Source: an uncultured Alphaproteobacteria bacterium
Lineage (GTDB): Bacteria; Pseudomonadota; Alphaproteobacteria; Rs-D84
Assembly (NCBI GenBank): GCA_944389465.1
Contig: CALXML010000001.1
Location: 143,427 to 178,254, forward strand
Reading direction: 5' to 3'
DNA length: 34,828 nucleotides
A program made the position numbers and the translations under genes. The notes beneath the pieces were generated by a model. That model made no database searches. It saw only the letters and a list, made by a program, of their open reading frames with translations, and was not told where the DNA came from. Positions 32,231 to 34,828 of the stretch are shown here, piece after piece (within the stretch, counting starts at the first letter, position 1; every line of letters begins with the position of its first letter).

Positions 32231-32509
32231 ATGAAACGAATAATTGTTGTAATTATGGTGATTGCACCGATTGGCGCAATTGCAGCCACGCCGTCCACAT
32301 CGTGCCCGTCTGGTTACATCACGGTGGTGGAAGAATATATGGATATTGCGGACAGTTCATGCCAATCAGAATATACACCTGCCGGCACGGCGGACAGTTG
32401 TTTGGTGTCAAATCCATCGGGTTCATGCATTATGTATGCGCCGACCGGTGTCAGTTATACGGATGCGTCCGGTACGTATGAATATACCGCCGCGTGCGCA
32501 ATGGAATAA
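32231..32509 (+). CDS. Small secreted protein, unrecognised
   Basis: The 92-residue protein has a short signal peptide (MKRIIVVIMVIAPIGAIA, then A) and a mature part with five Cys (TSCPSG, SSCQSE, DSCLVS, GSCIMYA, AACAME) and many Ser, Thr, Tyr and Gly. GGGAGGATGAA is an excellent ribosome site only 13 bp after the preceding stop, so the two are co-transcribed. There is no recognisable fold; the spaced Cys suggest disulphides in the periplasm or at the surface. A bidirectional terminator follows. Confidence 0.8.
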   Translation: MKRIIVVIMVIAPIGAIAATPSTSCPSGYITVVEEYMDIADSSCQSEYTPAGTADSCLVSNPSGSCIMYAPTGVSYTDASGTYEYTAACAME

Positions 32510-32510
32510 A

Positions 32511-32537
32511 AAAACGCCCTTTTGGGCGTTTTTTTAT
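32511..32537. terminator. Bidirectional terminator between convergent genes
   Basis: AAAACGCCC, loop TTTT, GGGCGTTTTTTT. The minus-strand transferase gene ends within its T run. Confidence 0.82.
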
Positions 32538-33394
32538 CGTGTACGTTGCAGAATGGCAATCATTTCTGAATTTGCTTTGTTTTTGTCTTGGCGAATATAG
32601 CCAACGCGTGCCCAGCGTTTGAATTTTTGTGACGCGTCGTAATATGCACGGTTGTTACGATGTATACCCCAACTGCCGGTTTGGGCGATTATTGTACCGC
32701 CACGGCGTACATGACAGCGCAGTGCCGCCAATGTTTGATGTATTTGTTGCGGTGTCATATATTCAAAGATATTTGACAGATTAATGATATCGTATTCATG
32801 CAATAAACGCGTGTGCAGGGACTTTATATCCGTCCATATAAATTTAAATGGCTTTTGCACTGCGTTGCGCATTTGGTCATATTCCGCGTCTGTTGGGATG
32901 ATTTCTTGGTAACTGGACGGGTTCAGACCATTGCTGAATATAGGATAATTATTCATTTGCTGTATAAAGTAAGCACTGTTTTGCGGTATGTTGGGCATTA
33001 ATTCTGTTATGTATGGAATTTGTGACATATCTTTGGCATTGTGCATGTTGTTCAGCAATTGGATGTACTGGTCACGTGATAATTTTTTTATTGCTGCTGT
33101 TTTTATATCCATTGCAACCTTGGCACAGAAAGAAATGTCAAAAGTATCAATATCTGTTGCGCCACGCATTGCATAAAACATAGGATGGTCACCAGATGCC
33201 GCCACTGTTAAAACGCGTTTACCGTTACCATTGGTCAGGTTGGATACCCAACGAATATCTTCGTTTGTTAATACGTATGATGGCGAATAATATGAAAAGC
33301 CCAAAGTTGGGTTATAAAAATTACCGCTTTTTTCACCGTTTATATATTCGCTTTGTGCGTTTTTGATGTTCAGCACAGGTGTGTAATATTTCAT
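32534..33394 (-). CDS. SAM-dependent transferase-like protein (DUF3419-like)
   Basis: The 286-residue protein contains RVLTVAASGDHPMFYAMRGA (residues 60-79), a glycine-motif I of the VLTVA-x-SGD type found in DUF3419 proteins related to BtaA-type amino-carboxypropyl transferases and some methyltransferases, followed by an acidic IDTFDIS at about 82-88. A second block, DIINLSNIFEYM (about 201-212), resembles the motif IV/post-motif region, and RRGGTIIAQTGSW (about 230-242) completes a Rossmann-like pattern. The substrate is unknown; lipid head-group modification is one family role. AAAAGGATTTTAT precedes the ATG and a TTGACA promoter lies upstream. The neighbouring genes are all secreted proteins. 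Confidence 0.65.
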   Translation of the reverse strand: MKYYTPVLNIKNAQSEYINGEKSGNFYNPTLGFSYYSPSYVLTNEDIRWVSNLTNGNGKRVLTVAASGDHPMFYAMRGATDIDTFDISFCAKVAMDIKTAAIKKLSRDQYIQLLNNMHNAKDMSQIPYITELMPNIPQNSAYFIQQMNNYPIFSNGLNPSSYQEIIPTDAEYDQMRNAVQKPFKFIWTDIKSLHTRLLHEYDIINLSNIFEYMTPQQIHQTLAALRCHVRRGGTIIAQTGSWGIHRNNRAYYDASQKFKRWARVGYIRQDKNKANSEMIAILQRTR

Positions 33395-33423
33395 ATAAAA
33401 TCCTTTTCTATATTGCCCTTATA

Positions 33424-33451
33424 CATATAGTACAAAATGCCACATTGTCAA
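33424..33451 (-). promoter_or_regulatory. Promoter of the transferase-like gene
   Basis: On the minus strand TTGACA, 16 bp, TATATG. Confidence 0.5.
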
Positions 33452-33499
33452 TGATTTTATGTTTTTTTATAAAAAAGTGCCTTTAAATGAAAAAAATAG

Positions 33500-33529
33500 T
33501 TTCAATAAATTCTTTAAATATGGTAAAAT
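33500..33529 (+). promoter_or_regulatory. Promoter candidate of the large secreted protein gene
   Basis: TTTCAA (33500-33505), 18 bp, TAAAAT (33524-33529). The ATG follows 24 bp later with AGGAAGG as the ribosome site. Confidence 0.4.
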
Positions 33530-33552
33530 TCATTAATCAGGAAGGGCCTTTT

Positions 33553-34828
33553 ATGAAAAAAATCGCGATTTTTTGTGCATTATTAATGGGATTTACATAT
33601 AACGCGGATGCCGCACAGGCAACAAATCCGCGGGCTGGCGGTGCGGTCAGTCGTGGTGCGTCGTCATCTGCGACAACGTCAACACGCGCAACCACGGCGC
33701 GCAGTGCGACAACTGCACGCAGTGCAACTGCAACGCGCAGTGCGACAACGCCAACAACAACGGCGCGTTCTGCAACGGCGGGACGCACAACGGTCAGTCG
33801 CACACCTGCCGCAACAGCAACCACATCGGGCAGTGCGGTCAGTCGCAGTGCAACAACCGCGCGTGCGGGCACAACGCAAAAGGTTATTAATACCGGTACA
33901 ACAATCGCGTCCGCCAATGAAAATGTGGTGGTCAGCGAGGCTTGCCGTCAAAAATATTATGGATGTATGGATTCTTTCTGTATGTTGGATAATGACAGTG
34001 GTGGTCGTTGTATCTGCAGTGATAAAAATGCCGAATTGGATGATATTTTGGCACAAATAGAAGAATTAGACCAGCAATCATACCAAATGGCAACATATGG
34101 TGTTGAACGTATTGAAATGGGTGATGCGGCCGATGCTGCAATCGCCAGTGCAAATGCTGTGGCGCAATCTATACGTGATGATGCCGCAAAGGAAGAGGAA
34201 AAAACCGAACGTACGTTGGATTTGACGTCGTGGTTATCGCCGGTTGATTTTACGGCCGATGATATTTTTGCAGATACCGGTATGATGGCCAGCCCGATAG
34301 AGGGCAAAGAGGGCGACGCCCTGTATCAGGCATCGCATCAAATTTGTGTTCAGCAAATGCCTGAATGTTCATCTGAATTAAATATGTTACAATTAATGTA
34401 TGCACAGCAAATCCGTTCTGATTGCACCGCATATGAAAACAGTTTAAAACAACAGAAAAATGCCAGTGCGCAAAAACTGTATGTCGCAGAACAGGCGTTG
34501 CGTGATGCCGCATTGGAACAGTATCAAAATGCAAACAAATATGATTTGGGGCAATGCACGGTTGAATTTAAAAATTGTATGATATCCACCGGTGGCTGTG
34601 GCGAGGATTTTTCCGGCTGTGCATCCGTCGCTGCGTTTGATTCAACAAATACACGGGGTCGTGGCAGTGGTGCCGATACATATGAAATTCAGGGCAGTGT
34701 GACCAGTATTGAAATTCAGGCATCAACATATGATATATTGTTATCTAAAAAGCCCCTGTGTGAAAGCGTAACAAAGCAATGCCAAAACGTGGCGTCACAG
34801 GTGTGGGATACTTTCCTGCGCGAAGTTG
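33553..34828 (+). CDS. Large secreted Cys-rich protein with Thr/Ala/Ser/Arg repeat tract (cut by window end)
   Basis: An open frame of 425 codons runs off the window. It starts with a signal peptide (MKKIAIFCALLMGFTYNADA). Residues about 28-109 are low complexity, built from ARSATT-like units, then a Cys motif begins (SEACRQKYYGCMDSFCMLDN, followed by GGRCICSD). After it come a probable coiled or helical stretch (about 162-222), and further Cys pairs (about 265-295, 335-356 and 403-410). No known domain is recognised. The size, signal peptide and Cys suggest an extracytoplasmic protein with disulphides; the repeat tract may be a flexible linker or wall-spanning stalk. The stop is beyond the window. 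Confidence 0.82.
   Translation, partial: MKKIAIFCALLMGFTYNADAAQATNPRAGGAVSRGASSSATTSTRATTARSATTARSATATRSATTPTTTARSATAGRTTVSRTPAATATTSGSAVSRSATTARAGTTQKVINTGTTIASANENVVVSEACRQKYYGCMDSFCMLDNDSGGRCICSDKNAELDDILAQIEELDQQSYQMATYGVERIEMGDAADAAIASANAVAQSIRDDAAKEEEKTERTLDLTSWLSPVDFTADDIFADTGMMASPIEGKEGDALYQASHQICVQQMPECSSELNMLQLMYAQQIRSDCTAYENSLKQQKNASAQKLYVAEQALRDAALEQYQNANKYDLGQCTVEFKNCMISTGGCGEDFSGCASVAAFDSTNTRGRGSGADTYEIQGSVTSIEIQASTYDILLSKKPLCESVTKQCQNVASQVWDTFLREV
33634..33879 (+). repeat. Low-complexity tract coding ARSAT-like repeats
   Basis: GC-rich, Thr/Ala/Arg/Ser-coding DNA with recurring GCGCAGTGCGACAAC-like words (about 33690-33780). It lies within the 33553 gene and stands out in base composition from its AT-richer surroundings. 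Confidence 0.65.

Noticed and set aside
33537-33917. 126-residue minus-strand ORF opposite the low-complexity tract
   Set aside because: A shadow of the repetitive GC-rich plus-strand coding sequence; Val/Ala-rich composition is an artefact of the repeat.

Overview
The window looks like a chromosomal segment of a moderately AT-rich alphaproteobacterium, probably an uncultured, host-associated one. The main clues are the str-S10-spc-alpha ribosomal supercluster with alphaproteobacterial-type L3, L4 and S14 sequences, the remains of an acpP-fabF-mltG cluster, and a set of small Cys-rich secreted proteins with no recognisable family. The placement is inferred from protein character and gene order. 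I tentatively favour a gut or arthropod-associated lineage with a reduced genome, but no marker tree could be run.

Layout. (1) 1-4847: a truncated YqaA/DedA-type membrane protein on the minus strand, then rbfA, a GNAT acetyltransferase, lepA, two tandem paralogous Cys-containing proteins, and an integrase-like protein lacking the tyrosine recombinase catalytic residues. (2) 4848-9959: acpP and fabF (fatty acid synthesis), then a candidate structured small RNA and an acyl-CoA synthetase on the minus strand, tRNA-Pro(CGG), and mltG (peptidoglycan glycan-strand termination). (3) 10218-10994: a small outer-membrane barrel protein with a repeat-rich leader. (4) 11267-28481: rpsL-rpsG-fusA-tuf-rpsJ-rplC-rplD-rplW-rplB-rpsS-rplV-rpsC-rplP-rpmC-rpsQ-rplN-rplX-rplE-rpsN-rpsH-rplF-rplR-rpsE-rpmD-rplO-secY-rpsM-rpsK, all on the plus strand. 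There is a strong promoter before rpsL and weaker internal ones. Many spacers are 70-110 bp and contain hairpins. adk is absent between secY and rpsM. (5) 28654-31206: the alpha operon is split. A secreted Cys-containing protein lies on the opposite strand between rpsK and rpoA, and a 98-nt palindromic element plus a 42-codon ORF lie between rpoA and rplQ. (6) 31231-34828: a REP-like repeat zone, a transcribed leader with a 42-codon ORF and a terminator, two small secreted proteins, a SAM-dependent transferase-like protein on the minus strand, and the start of a large Thr/Ala/Ser/Arg-rich, Cys-rich secreted protein cut by the window end.

How it works together: most of the window is the translation and secretion core (ribosomal proteins, EF-G, EF-Tu, EF4, RbfA, RNA polymerase alpha, SecY) with envelope and lipid genes. 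The accessory part is envelope-directed small secreted proteins placed beside or inside the housekeeping operons. All 45 complete annotated genes I checked end in TAA.

The most unusual items are the attenuator-like leader at 31539-31750, the catalytically dead integrase, the minus-strand RNA candidate at 6614-6866, the 30311-30408 palindrome and the interrupted alpha operon.
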